From: Adhaeribacter arboris | GTDB lineage: Bacteria; Bacteroidota; Bacteroidia; Cytophagales; Hymenobacteraceae | DNA length: 64,000 bases | Assembly (NCBI RefSeq): GCF_003023845.1 | Contig: NZ_PYFT01000001.1 | Coordinates: 1,736,001 to 1,800,000 of the forward strand | Reading direction: 5' to 3' | Shown here: in pieces, positions 1 through 9,066 of the stretch | Layout: each line of letters opens with the position of its first letter | Numbering within the stretch: position 1 is the first letter of the stretch | Made by a program: the position numbers and the translations under genes | The notes under the pieces: model-generated | Told to the model about the DNA's origin: nothing | Seen by the model: the letters and a program-made list of their open reading frames with translations, nothing else | Database searches by the model: none

Positions 1-1668
1 AATTATAAAAAAAAGAAAATAGGTTTAACTCTCTCGGCCAACACCTATCAGTACCGTAACCAATGGGAAAGTGAGAACACCCGCACTACTTTATTTAACA
101 ATCAACCACAAAACATTCTTATTCAAAGAAGCATTGCCGATAATACGGGTACGGGTGGCTACGGCGAAATGAGCTTAGATTTTGACCCGGATTCCCTGAG
201 CCGGATTAACTTCTCGGCCAACGTGTGGGGCGGAAATTTCCCCAACAACAGTACGCTTTATAATCGCCTCACTAATCCAGCCGGACAGGAAATTCAAGCC
301 TTCCGCAACGACCGGCGTTTCCGGAATCCATACGGCAACGGACAATTAGATTTAGGTTATACCAAAACTTTTAAGAAACCCGAACAGGAATTTTCCTTAC
401 TGACCCAATTTAGCCGAATGCCCGATAATTATTTCTACGATACGGATAGCTACTCGCTGGCGGAACAATTAACCTACCGGCAACACAGCACCAATTACAG
501 TCGCAATAAAGAATACACAGTACAAACCGATTACACGCATCCTTTCACGGTAAAAGGCGCCCACGATACTACCAGTATTAAACTAGAAGTGGGCGTAAAA
601 GGAATTCTGCGCGATATTGGCAGTGAGTACCGGGTCGCCGAATCTTTGGACGGAGCCGGTGAGTTAATTCCGAATCCTTCCCAGTCCAATGATTTTAATT
701 ACAAGCAGCAGGTTACGTCCGGGTACACCTCAGTGCGTTTAGATACCAAAAGAAAATGGGGCTTAAACATAGGAGCCCGGCTGGAGCACACCGATATTAA
801 AGGTGATTTTGTTACAACCCAAACCAAATTAACTAATCAATACAATAATTTAATTCCGAGCATTACCCTATCCAAAGGCATAAAAACGCAAACGTTTAAA
901 ATAAGCTATACGCAACGAATTCAGCGGCCACTTATCTGGTACTTAAACCCTTGGCTCAATGCTAGCGATACCTTAAATGTAAATACCGGCAATCCTTACC
1001 TGAAACCAGAGTTAAACCACGCCACCGAGTTAGGTTATAATGTAACCACTAAAAAAGGATTATCGGTTAATACGGCTTTTTATTGGCGCTACACCGATAA
1101 TGCCATTGAATACTTAACCGTTGCCGACCCAAATGGAGTTACCATCAGTAAACCCCAAAACATTGCCACCCGTCAGGCGTATGGCTTAAATTTAAATGTA
1201 TCCGGTCAGCCTAATAAAGAATGGAACCTGAACGGAGGTTTAGACCTGCGCTACGTAGCCCTGCGCAGCCCGGCTTTAAATCAGAGTAACAATGGAATGG
1301 TCTGGAGTATAAACTTTAACAGCACATACAAATTACCGAAAGATTTTTCATTACAAGCCAACGGCAATTTTGGTTCTGGCTGGATTAGTTTGCAAGGTAC
1401 TAACTCGGGCTATTATTGGTACGGCTTTGCCGGCAAGCGTGAATTCTGGGACAAAAAAGCCAGCCTTACTTTAGGCGTTAACAACCCGTTCAAACGAAGT
1501 ATTCAACAAAACGGCAAACAAACGGCGCCCACCTTTATCAGCGATAATCGTTGGTCGTTCGTTAATCGTTCGGTACGGCTAACGTTTGAATGGCGTTTCG
1601 GTCAGATGACCGCAGGTGGCGGCAAACAAAGTAAAAAAATCACTAATGACGATAAAGGTGGCCGGTAA
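1..1668 (+). CDS. Outer-membrane beta-barrel family protein (TonB-dependent receptor-like), 5' end cut by the window
   Basis: The reading frame is open from base 1, so the gene starts upstream of the window and only about 555 C-terminal residues are present. They show the alternating aromatic/polar strand pattern of a large outer-membrane barrel: many N/T/Y-rich strands, 'NPYLKPEL' and 'NNPF' turns, and a last strand rich in aromatic residues ('RLTFEWRFG') followed by a short polar tail. This fits the Bacteroidota outer-membrane beta-barrel family (OMP_b-brl_3 type), whose members carry an N-terminal carboxypeptidase-regulatory domain and a plug. Those domains would lie outside the window. 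The substrate cannot be inferred. Confidence 0.85.
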   Translation, partial: NYKKKKIGLTLSANTYQYRNQWESENTRTTLFNNQPQNILIQRSIADNTGTGGYGEMSLDFDPDSLSRINFSANVWGGNFPNNSTLYNRLTNPAGQEIQAFRNDRRFRNPYGNGQLDLGYTKTFKKPEQEFSLLTQFSRMPDNYFYDTDSYSLAEQLTYRQHSTNYSRNKEYTVQTDYTHPFTVKGAHDTTSIKLEVGVKGILRDIGSEYRVAESLDGAGELIPNPSQSNDFNYKQQVTSGYTSVRLDTKRKWGLNIGARLEHTDIKGDFVTTQTKLTNQYNNLIPSITLSKGIKTQTFKISYTQRIQRPLIWYLNPWLNASDTLNVNTGNPYLKPELNHATELGYNVTTKKGLSVNTAFYWRYTDNAIEYLTVADPNGVTISKPQNIATRQAYGLNLNVSGQPNKEWNLNGGLDLRYVALRSPALNQSNNGMVWSINFNSTYKLPKDFSLQANGNFGSGWISLQGTNSGYYWYGFAGKREFWDKKASLTLGVNNPFKRSIQQNGKQTAPTFISDNRWSFVNRSVRLTFEWRFGQMTAGGGKQSKKITNDDKGGR

Positions 1669-1881
1669 GATTAACTATTTTATTAAATAATTCCTCCATC
1701 TAAAGCTAGAGGCAATTTAATAGTATGTATCCAAAAAACTGTTAATTATCATATTCTTTTCAACGTTCTCACTTTACATGGTGTCACTGGTTACTGCTAG
1801 CTTCTGGTAAATTGCCACTAGCTTCCGCTAGTATATTTTGTAAATCGGAATAGAAATAAGATATAACTCATAATTTCCTCG

Positions 1882-1889
1882 TATCTTTG
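1882..1889 (+). promoter_or_regulatory. Bacteroidota-type -7 element upstream of pyrG
   Basis: TATCTTTG matches the Bacteroidota -7 consensus TAnnTTTG and lies 24 nt before the pyrG ATG at 1914. I see no clear TTG/TTTG at the usual distance upstream. An in-frame TTG inside this element (1887) would lengthen pyrG by nine residues, but it is better read as part of the promoter. Confidence 0.55.
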
Positions 1890-1913
1890 TATCCCATAAG
1901 CCTTAAAATACTT

Positions 1914-3545
1914 ATGGATTCTAAATATATTTTTGTGACGGGCGGGGTAACTTCCTCCCTCGGGAAAGGCATTATTTCCGCATCGCTCGCCAAACTTTTA
2001 CAAGCCCGAGGTCTCTCGGTTACTATTCAAAAATTCGACCCTTACATTAACATCGACCCCGGTACCTTAAATCCTTACGAACACGGTGAGTGTTTTGTAA
2101 CCGACGATGGCGCCGAAACCGATTTGGATTTAGGCCACTACGAGCGGTTTCTAAATATTCCAACTTCACAAGCCAATAACGTAACTACCGGTAAAATTTA
2201 TAACCACGTTATTACTCAGGAACGCCAGGGAGCTTACTTAGGGAAAACCGTGCAGGTAGTACCGCACATTACCGACGAAATTAAACGGCGTTTACTTTTG
2301 CTCGGCCAAACCGGCGTATACGATATTGTGATTACTGAAATTGGGGGTTGTGTTGGTGATATTGAATCGTTGCCTTTTATTGAAGCCGTGCGCCAGTTAC
2401 GTTGGGAATTGCCTCAAAGCGATTCGTTGGTAATTCATTTAACGCTACTGCCTTACCTGAGAGCAGCCGGTGAATTAAAAACCAAACCTACCCAACACTC
2501 GGTAAAAGCACTTTCGGAAGCTGGAGTACAGCCCGATATTTTGGTTTGCCGGTCGGAGCACCCTATACCGTTGGAGATGCGCAAGAAAATTGCCCTTTTC
2601 TGTAACGTTAAGGTAAACTCTGTAATAGAATCGCTGGACGCCGAAACTATTTACGACGTGCCGCTGATGATGAAAAAAGAAAAGCTAGATGACCGGGTTA
2701 TCAAAAAACTTAAAGTTGCGGGAAAACACGAGTTAAATCTCGACTCCTGGAAAGAGTTTTTAGGCCGTTTAAAAAACCCCACCGAAGAAGTAAATATTGC
2801 CTTAGTTGGTAAATACGTGGAGTTGCCAGATGCTTATAAATCCATTATTGAAGCGTTTATTCATGGTGGTGCCGCCAATGAATGTAAGGTCCGTATCAAA
2901 ACCATTCAATCCGAATACATTACTCCCGACAATATCGACATGCTGTTAGGAAAAAGTGATGGGATTTTAGTAGCACCCGGTTTTGGTAGCCGGGGTTTTG
3001 AAGGTAAACTGGAAGCCATAAAATACGTGCGAGAAAGAAATATTCCTTTTCTAGGTATTTGCCTGGGCATGCAGTGCGCTGCCGTTGAATTTGCCCGCAA
3101 TGTGTTAGGCTTATCAGATGCAGCATCCACGGAAATGAACCCTGACACTACTAATCCGGTTATTGATTTAATGGAAGGGCAGAAAGATATTACCCAGAAG
3201 GGTGGTACTATGCGATTGGGTGCCTATATTTGCGAGTTAAAAAAAGGAAGCCGGGCGCAGCATATTTACGGAAAAACTAAAATCAGCGAACGGCATCGGC
3301 ACCGTTACGAATTTAATAATCAATACTTGCAAGCATTCGAAGAAAAAGGCATGTTAGCCACGGGTATTAACCCCGAAACCAATCTGGTAGAAGTAATTGA
3401 ATTGCAAAATCACCCCTGGTTTGTCGCTGCCCAATACCATCCCGAATTAAAAAGTACTGTTCTTAATCCGCACCCGCTGTTTGTGAAATTTATAAAAGCG
3501 GCTATTCATCACACCAAAACTAAAAACGATTATTTAAAAGGTTAA
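1914..3545 (+). CDS. pyrG: CTP synthase (glutamine-hydrolysing)
   Basis: Catalyses ATP-dependent amination of UTP to CTP with glutamine as nitrogen donor, the last step of pyrimidine nucleotide synthesis. From the ATG at 1914 the protein is 543 residues, the usual length. The N-terminal synthetase domain opens with the '[12 protein letters not shown]' nucleotide loop (about residues 8-19). The C-terminal class I glutamine amidotransferase domain has the nucleophile Cys383 in 'GICLGMQ' and the His/Glu pair in 'QYHPE' near the end. The start was chosen because the longer TTG form overlaps the promoter element. yidC follows after 15 nt, suggesting co-transcription. Confidence 0.97.
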   Translation: MDSKYIFVTGGVTSSLGKGIISASLAKLLQARGLSVTIQKFDPYINIDPGTLNPYEHGECFVTDDGAETDLDLGHYERFLNIPTSQANNVTTGKIYNHVITQERQGAYLGKTVQVVPHITDEIKRRLLLLGQTGVYDIVITEIGGCVGDIESLPFIEAVRQLRWELPQSDSLVIHLTLLPYLRAAGELKTKPTQHSVKALSEAGVQPDILVCRSEHPIPLEMRKKIALFCNVKVNSVIESLDAETIYDVPLMMKKEKLDDRVIKKLKVAGKHELNLDSWKEFLGRLKNPTEEVNIALVGKYVELPDAYKSIIEAFIHGGAANECKVRIKTIQSEYITPDNIDMLLGKSDGILVAPGFGSRGFEGKLEAIKYVRERNIPFLGICLGMQCAAVEFARNVLGLSDAASTEMNPDTTNPVIDLMEGQKDITQKGGTMRLGAYICELKKGSRAQHIYGKTKISERHRHRYEFNNQYLQAFEEKGMLATGINPETNLVEVIELQNHPWFVAAQYHPELKSTVLNPHPLFVKFIKAAIHHTKTKNDYLKG

Positions 3546-3560
3546 TACCTATATTATTTT

Positions 3561-5372
3561 ATGGAGAAAAATCAAGCAGTAGGCTTAGTTATTATTTCGG
3601 TCCTGCTGATCGTTTACATGACATTTTTTGCTCCCAAAGAGCCACCAAAACCTGTTCAGGAAAAACCAACCACTACCGCTGGTGCTTCCTCCACTACTAT
3701 TGCTGCCACTCCCGCTAACATACCGGATTCGGTACGTGCCCAAGCTCTAGGCGAGTTTGGTACGGTAGCCGTGGGTACTGCCGAGGAAGCCCACCTGGAA
3801 AATAAAAACCTGCGTGTTACTTTAAGCACCAAAGGCGGTAAAGTAGAAGAAGTACTACTAAAGAATTATAAAACCTGGGATAAAAAACCGCTGGTATTAT
3901 TCGATAAGCAAAGCAGCCAAACGGACATAAGTTTTCAAACTAATTCCGGCAAAACAGTTAAGCTATCCGATTTATACTTTAAAGCCTTGCCGGTTTCGAA
4001 CCAGAATGGCACTCAAGCTATTACCTACCGGGCGGAATTAGGAGCAGGTCAATCTATCGACCAGACCTACGCTTTAACGCTAGACGGGTTTACTTTGGAC
4101 TACAAACTTAGCTTTAAAGGTTTAAATCAACTACTAACCGATAAACCTCTGATTTTAAGTTGGAACGACCGATTAAAAAAGACAGAATTTGACCTGAAAC
4201 AAAACCGGGATCATTCGCGCCTGAACTTGATGACCGCCGAAGAAGACTTTGATTACTTAGTAGGCAAACCCGAACAAGCAGAAATAAAAAAATTAGAAAC
4301 TCCGGTTAAGTGGGTGTCTAATAAACAAAACTTTTTCTCGGCCGCTATTATTGCTAAAAACACTTTTTCTGGGGGCGAGGTAAAAGCTTCTTTTAACCAG
4401 GCGGACACAACCGAAGTTAAAACTTTTGCTACTACGCTTGCCATTCCGGCCAAAGATGTACTGGGCAGCGGCGGTGAATTTACTTATTTTTTCGGGCCTA
4501 ATGATTACACCGTTCTGAAGAAATTGCCTTTCAATTTTGAGCGTAATCTAGAACTGGGCTGGGGCATTTTTGCTTACGTAAATAAGTTTCTGATTATTCC
4601 GGTTTTCCACTTCCTACAGAAATTTATTAGCAGTTACGGTATTATCATTGTTCTACTGGTTTTGTTTATTAAAACCTTACTGCTGCCGCTTACTTACAAA
4701 TCGTACCTTTCCATGGCTAAAATGCGGGTATTAAAACCCGAGATTGACGCCATTAAAGAGAAGCACGATGGCGACATGCAAAAGACTCAATCGGAAACCA
4801 TGAAGCTGTACAGCGAAGTGGGCGTAAACCCCATGAGTGGCTGTATTCCGGTGGTGCTTTCGATTCCGGTATTGTTTGCCTTGTTCAACTTTTTCCCTAA
4901 TTCGATTGAACTGCGGCAAGAACCGTTTTTATGGGCCCGCGATCTTTCTACCTACGATGTTTTTGCCCGTTTGCCATTTACCATTCCGTTTTATGGCAAC
5001 CACGTGAGTATGTTTACGCTTCTCATGACGGCTTCGACCATCCTGTATACCTGGTCGAATAATCAGGTAAATACCAGCATCCAGGGACCCATGAAGTTCT
5101 ATTCTTACCTGATGCCTTTAGTATTTTTATTTGTGGTTAATTCACTTCCTGCTGGTTTAAGTTTCTACTATTTTGTGGCCAATATTATTACTTTCGGCCA
5201 GCAAGAGTTAATTAAGCGTTTTGTAGATGAAGATAAAATCCGGGCAAAACTGATTGCCAATAAAGAAAAAAATAAAAACAAACAGCCGGGTGGTTTCCAG
5301 AAACGTTTGCAAGATGCCATGAAAGCTGCCTCTGAACGCGAAGCTCAGCAAAAGAAAAGCAGCAAAAAATAG
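3561..5372 (+). CDS. yidC: Membrane protein insertase YidC
   Basis: Inserts and folds inner-membrane proteins, alone or with SecYEG. The 603 residues have the Gram-negative YidC layout: an N-terminal membrane segment (about residues 5-22), a proline/threonine-rich linker, a large periplasmic beta-sandwich domain (about 75-330), then the conserved five-helix core from about residue 345 ('FLQKFISSYGIIIVLL', 'MSGCIPVVLSIPVLFALF', 'LPAGLSFYYFVANI'). The tail is strongly basic (lysine-rich), as usual for ribosome contact. It lies 15 nt after pyrG and ends shortly before a hairpin terminator. Confidence 0.97.
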   Translation: MEKNQAVGLVIISVLLIVYMTFFAPKEPPKPVQEKPTTTAGASSTTIAATPANIPDSVRAQALGEFGTVAVGTAEEAHLENKNLRVTLSTKGGKVEEVLLKNYKTWDKKPLVLFDKQSSQTDISFQTNSGKTVKLSDLYFKALPVSNQNGTQAITYRAELGAGQSIDQTYALTLDGFTLDYKLSFKGLNQLLTDKPLILSWNDRLKKTEFDLKQNRDHSRLNLMTAEEDFDYLVGKPEQAEIKKLETPVKWVSNKQNFFSAAIIAKNTFSGGEVKASFNQADTTEVKTFATTLAIPAKDVLGSGGEFTYFFGPNDYTVLKKLPFNFERNLELGWGIFAYVNKFLIIPVFHFLQKFISSYGIIIVLLVLFIKTLLLPLTYKSYLSMAKMRVLKPEIDAIKEKHDGDMQKTQSETMKLYSEVGVNPMSGCIPVVLSIPVLFALFNFFPNSIELRQEPFLWARDLSTYDVFARLPFTIPFYGNHVSMFTLLMTASTILYTWSNNQVNTSIQGPMKFYSYLMPLVFLFVVNSLPAGLSFYYFVANIITFGQQELIKRFVDEDKIRAKLIANKEKNKNKQPGGFQKRLQDAMKAASEREAQQKKSSKK

Positions 5373-5410
5373 AATCGCGGATTTCCGCAGATTAAAGGAT
5401 TACGCAGATT
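5373..5410 (+). repeat. Left arm of an inverted intergenic repeat ('attaaaggattacgcagatt' family)
   Basis: Begins at the base after the yidC stop codon. Bases 5386-5410 are an exact reverse complement of 5715-5739 (25 bp), and the similarity continues imperfectly outward (5373-5385 against 5740-5752). Such 'aatctgcg' units resemble the dispersed palindromic intergenic repeats of other Cytophagales. The right arm is listed separately. Confidence 0.8.
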
Positions 5411-5417
5411 ATTTATA

Positions 5418-5460
5418 AACAGAAAAGCCGTTCTTAATGACTAAGAACGGCTTTTCTGTT
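5418..5460. terminator. Hairpin terminator after yidC
   Basis: A perfect 19-bp inverted repeat, 5418-5436 against 5442-5460, with a 5-nt loop (atgac). The stem contains an A/T-rich base and a GC-rich middle (gccgttctta), so it could stop transcription from either direction. It closes the pyrG-yidC unit. Confidence 0.8.
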
Positions 5461-5714
5461 TATAACTGATACTTAAGAATTTAAATTTACTTTTACACGA
5501 TAAATTTAGCTCTATAGCATATTGAAATCAGATAACTAATAGCAAACCGCCTAAATCAGCTGCCATAAAGAAGGAGATGCATCTTGGTGGTTTTGAAAAC
5601 CCTCCAAGCTTGGGCAACATTCCAAATCAAATTTATGGAAGGCAGTAAATACTAATTTGTATAATTCCTAAGTTATTCTTCCATAGAATACGCATTTTCG
5701 GATGTTTAAACAAG
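5461..5714. other. Intergenic stretch with a small palindrome
   Basis: No credible gene. The one visible structure is an imperfect palindrome at 5583-5608 (cttggtggtttt / aaaaccctccaag), again the style of a dispersed intergenic repeat. The rest is AT-rich and featureless. Confidence 0.4.
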
Positions 5715-5790
5715 AATCTGCGTAATCCTTTAATCTGCGAGAATCTGTGATTGAATAATCCTATAATTCGCATAAATCTGCGATTCAGAT
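5715..5790 (-). repeat. Right arm of the inverted intergenic repeat plus a degenerate second copy
   Basis: 5715-5739 is the exact reverse complement of 5386-5410. A weaker second unit of the same family follows (about 5757-5786, containing 'aaatctgcgatt') and runs to the 3' end of the neighbouring minus-strand gene at 5785. The arms therefore touch the ends of both convergent genes. Confidence 0.75.
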
Positions 5791-7434
5791 TTTATCTACT
5801 TTTTCCAATCGCAGGTTATTCATGGCATCGGCTTGCAGACCTGTAATGTTATTTTGCGTTAAACGAATTACTTCATCGTAGAACAACACAATCACCGGAC
5901 ACTCCTCCACCACTATTTTATCCATAGCCTGATACAAGGCATAACGTTTTTGTTCATTCTGCTCCAATCGGGCTTGTTCGTATAAATGGTCGAAGGTTGC
6001 ATTTTTAAAATGAGTTTTATTAGGACCAGCCGGCGAGAAATTAGGACTGTAAAATAAAGCCAGAAAGTTTTCTGCATCCGGGTAATCGCCAAACCAAGAT
6101 TTCATGAAAAATCCCGAACGTCCGTTATCTACCGCTTCCTGGTGCGCCGGAAATTGGTTGATGTTAATATCAACCTGCACGCCTACCTCAGCCCAGTTTT
6201 TTTGCATGAATTCCGCTATCTCTTTGTGCTCCGCTACTGTATTGAGGCGAATACGTAAAGGTTTTTGCGGTCCGAAACCAGCGGCCTGCAATAATTTTCG
6301 GGCTTTTTCTGGTTGATAGGAATATCCCATCACTACTTTATTATTAAACGAAGGCAAAGCCGGTGGTACCATGCCGGAGTGCCCAGGAGTACCCAGATTA
6401 TTGCGGTAATACAGAATAAGTGCTTTTTTATTTAAAGAGAGGTTTAAGGCTCTTCGCACGCGCTTATCGCGCAAGGCCGGATTATCTTCCGGTAAGTTTT
6501 TCGGGTCTAGCTGAAATCCTATGTATTCGGTATCCAGGTAAGGTCTTTTTTCTACTTTAAATTTACCGGCAAAATCTTCCTGCACGGTGCCATCCGGGTT
6601 AAATATTAAATCTTTAGAACTGCCTTTAACTCCTGACAAAAAATCAATCTTGCCTTGCTGAAAGGTGAGAAATTCCAGTTTCCGGTCGTTAATAAAAGAA
6701 ATCTGTACGGCATCCAGATAGGGTAAGCGTTTCCGGTGATCGTCAAGCTTCCAGTACTGGGGATTTTTATGGTAAATAATGGCGTTCTCTTCGTCCCAGC
6801 TTTTAAATAAAAACGGCCCGGTACCAATAGGATGGCTACGAAAATCTTTCCCGTATTTTATAACTCCTTCTTTGGGCACCACAAAGGCATACGGCATACT
6901 TAAAATCCCTAAGAAAGGAATAAAAGGTTCTTTTAAATAAACTAATAGCGTACTATCATTCAGAGCTTTAAAGCAAGTGTCTGCAACTTCTCCTTCACTA
7001 TTTTCCAGCACTTTCCCTTTAAATATCCAACTACCGGTACTGGCTGTTGGAGGGTCCAAGATTCGTTTGAAAGAATAAACAAAATCATTTGCGGTCACCC
7101 TGCGACCTTTACCATTTGCAAAAACCATGTTGTCGTGAAAAAAAACATCATGGCGCAAGTGAAATAAATACCGGCGACCATCCGGCGAAATTTCCCAGGA
7201 TTGCGCAATGGCTGGAGCGGGTTGAAGCTGATTATCCAGCTCTACTAACCCATTATACAATTGGGTAACTGCCCATATATTTCCCTGATTGCGGGCGTAC
7301 GCTGGGTCTAGGGAGGTTAAGGATTCCGGTTGGTTATACTTAAAAACTTTTTTGCTCGTTTCTTCAGTAAACCGCCTTTTACAGCCCCAAATTACAAGTG
7401 CCCAGCAGCAGAAAAATATCCGTAGTCTCTTCAT
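5785..7434 (-). CDS. Oligopeptide/dipeptide ABC transporter substrate-binding lipoprotein (SBP family 5)
   Basis: Binds peptides or a similar ligand for ABC import. It is 549 residues with a lipoprotein signal peptide: basic start, hydrophobic run, and a lipobox-like 'LVIWGC' with Cys at about residue 18. The SBP_bac_5 fold is visible in the opening 'EPESLTSLDPAYA'-type segment, 'WAVTQLYNGLVELD', 'IAQSWEISPDGRRYLFHLR', the 'VTANDFVYSFKRILDP' helix and 'HPIGTGPFLFKSW'. No permease or ATPase genes adjoin it, so it is an orphan binding protein. It is divergent from the hydrolase gene at 7517. Confidence 0.9.
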   Translation of the reverse strand: MKRLRIFFCCWALVIWGCKRRFTEETSKKVFKYNQPESLTSLDPAYARNQGNIWAVTQLYNGLVELDNQLQPAPAIAQSWEISPDGRRYLFHLRHDVFFHDNMVFANGKGRRVTANDFVYSFKRILDPPTASTGSWIFKGKVLENSEGEVADTCFKALNDSTLLVYLKEPFIPFLGILSMPYAFVVPKEGVIKYGKDFRSHPIGTGPFLFKSWDEENAIIYHKNPQYWKLDDHRKRLPYLDAVQISFINDRKLEFLTFQQGKIDFLSGVKGSSKDLIFNPDGTVQEDFAGKFKVEKRPYLDTEYIGFQLDPKNLPEDNPALRDKRVRRALNLSLNKKALILYYRNNLGTPGHSGMVPPALPSFNNKVVMGYSYQPEKARKLLQAAGFGPQKPLRIRLNTVAEHKEIAEFMQKNWAEVGVQVDININQFPAHQEAVDNGRSGFFMKSWFGDYPDAENFLALFYSPNFSPAGPNKTHFKNATFDHLYEQARLEQNEQKRYALYQAMDKIVVEECPVIVLFYDEVIRLTQNNITGLQADAMNNLRLEKVDKI

Positions 7435-7464
7435 GCAGAATAAAAATTTCTCCCTAAAATAGTA

Positions 7465-7472
7465 TATCTTTG
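7465..7472 (+). promoter_or_regulatory. Bacteroidota-type -7 element for the UPF0173-parAB cluster
   Basis: TATCTTTG, identical to the element before pyrG, lies 44 nt before the ATG at 7517 in the short divergent intergenic region. No obvious -33 TTG is seen. It is the likely start of the hydrolase-parA-parB-DUF5683-dapB-lepB unit. Confidence 0.55.
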
Positions 7473-7516
7473 CGCAAGTTTTAGGTATTAAATTGCTGCC
7501 ATTACATTATTCCAAC

Positions 7517-8200
7517 ATGACCGTTACATATCTGGGCCATTCGTGTTTTTTATTTGATTTTGATGGGGTTAAAGTGCTTGTTGATCCATTTATAACGTAT
7601 AATGATCTGGCTAAATCCATTGATAAAGAAAATATTACCTGCGAATACATTCTTTTATCCCATGGCCACCAGGACCACATGGCCGATGCGGAATATTTCG
7701 CTAAAAAAGACAATGCCACTTTAATAGCCATATACGATATTGCGGAATGGTTTAAACAAAAAGGCGTGGAAAACTTGGTGCACCTAAATATTGGCGGTAA
7801 AGCACCTTTACCGTTTGGCACCGTTAAAATGGTAACGGCGGTGCATTCGAGTGTATTGCCCGATGGCAGCTATGGCGGTAACCCGGCGGGCTATGTTATT
7901 CAAACTGTGGATAAAGTATTTTATTTTGCCGGTGATACGGCTCTTACTTACGACATGAAATTGATTGCCGAAAAATTCGGCCAGGTGGATGTAGCCTTCT
8001 TACCTATTGGTGATCGGTTAACGATGGATATAGAAGATGCCTTAATTGCCGCCGAATGGGTGAATACAAACAAAATTATTGGTATGCACTATGATACCTT
8101 TCCGAATATAAAATTAGACAAAGAGCAGGCCTTTAAAGCTGCTCAACAGGCAGGTAAAGAATTAATTTTACTAGCCATTGGAGAAACCGTAACTATTTAA
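7517..8200 (+). CDS. UPF0173 metal-dependent hydrolase (metallo-beta-lactamase fold)
   Basis: From the ATG at 7517 the protein is 227 residues, typical of the UPF0173 family. It carries the metallo-beta-lactamase signature 'HGHQDH' at residues 49-54 and a conserved 'GDTALTYDM' metal-ligand segment. The chemistry is presumably hydrolysis using a dinuclear metal site; the natural substrate is not known. An in-frame TTG at 7493 would add eight residues, but ATG followed by 'TVTYLGHSC' is the family-like start. parA follows after 20 nt. Confidence 0.9.
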   Translation: MTVTYLGHSCFLFDFDGVKVLVDPFITYNDLAKSIDKENITCEYILLSHGHQDHMADAEYFAKKDNATLIAIYDIAEWFKQKGVENLVHLNIGGKAPLPFGTVKMVTAVHSSVLPDGSYGGNPAGYVIQTVDKVFYFAGDTALTYDMKLIAEKFGQVDVAFLPIGDRLTMDIEDALIAAEWVNTNKIIGMHYDTFPNIKLDKEQAFKAAQQAGKELILLAIGETVTI

Positions 8201-8220
8201 GTTTAGGAACAGCGTATAAA

Positions 8221-9000
8221 ATGGGAAAAATAATTGCAGTAGCCAACCAAAAAGGCGGTGTAGGTAAAACCACTTCCGCGATTAACCTGGCTGCCAGCCT
8301 AGCCGCGTTGGAGTATAAAACCTTATTGGTAGATGCTGATCCGCAGGCGAACGCTACCTCTGGTATTGGATACGATCCGAAAGATATTTCTACTAGTATC
8401 TACGAGTGTATGGTAGATGGGCTGAACGCAGCGGACATTATTATATCTTCTTCTATTAATTTTTTAGACTTAATACCTTCGCATATCGATTTAGTTGGAG
8501 CTGAAGTTGAGATGATTAACCTGCCTAACCGCGAGGAAAAGATGAAGGAAGCTTTAGCACCGATTAAAGACAAATACGATTTTATTATTATTGATTGCTC
8601 CCCATCATTAGGCTTAATAACCGTAAACTCGCTTACAGCCGCCAACTCCGTAATTATTCCGGTGCAATGTGAGTATTTTGCTTTGGAAGGTTTAGGTAAG
8701 TTGCTTAATACCATAAAAATTATTCAGTCGCGCTTAAACCAGGAATTAGAAATTGAAGGCATTTTGCTGACCATGTACGATGTACGGTTACGCTTATCGA
8801 ACCAGGTAGTGGAGGAAGTAAAGCTCCATTTTCAGCAAATGGTTTTTGAAACTATTATTCCGCGAAACGTGAAACTGAGTGAATCGCCGAGTTTTGGTTT
8901 GCCGGCCATTATGCACGATGCTGACAGCAAAGGTGCCATTAGTTATTTGAACCTGGCCCGCGAAATTGTGGAAAAAAATGCCGTGGTTCAAGCACGATAA
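8221..9000 (+). CDS. parA: Chromosome partitioning ATPase ParA/Soj
   Basis: A deviant Walker A ATPase that drives segregation of the chromosome origin together with ParB. It is 259 residues. The Walker A' 'KGGVGKTTSA' is at 11-20, switch region 'DADPQANAT' near 39-47, and Walker B 'FIIIDCSPSLG' about residue 121. There is no long N-terminal DNA-binding extension, so this is the chromosomal Soj type rather than a plasmid ParA. parB follows 66 nt downstream. Confidence 0.96.
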   Translation: MGKIIAVANQKGGVGKTTSAINLAASLAALEYKTLLVDADPQANATSGIGYDPKDISTSIYECMVDGLNAADIIISSSINFLDLIPSHIDLVGAEVEMINLPNREEKMKEALAPIKDKYDFIIIDCSPSLGLITVNSLTAANSVIIPVQCEYFALEGLGKLLNTIKIIQSRLNQELEIEGILLTMYDVRLRLSNQVVEEVKLHFQQMVFETIIPRNVKLSESPSFGLPAIMHDADSKGAISYLNLAREIVEKNAVVQAR

Positions 9001-9066
9001 TTTACTGCTACCTGTTACTTAATTTAGGCTTTTACCGGAAAGCAGTTTCAAATTGTATTAATTCGA

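Noticed and set aside
1887-1913. TTG start giving a longer PyrG
   Set aside because: The codon lies inside a TAnnTTTG promoter element and the added residues are not part of the CTP synthase family.
2906-3148. Minus-strand frames inside pyrG, and similar antisense frames inside yidC, cphA, rpsA, ftsK and the TonB receptor
   Set aside because: They lie within long, clearly conserved genes, lack protein-family character and have no promoter or spacing that supports a gene.
5001-5006. CACGTG core as a possible parS
   Set aside because: The flanking bases do not continue the parS palindrome and it lies inside the yidC coding sequence.
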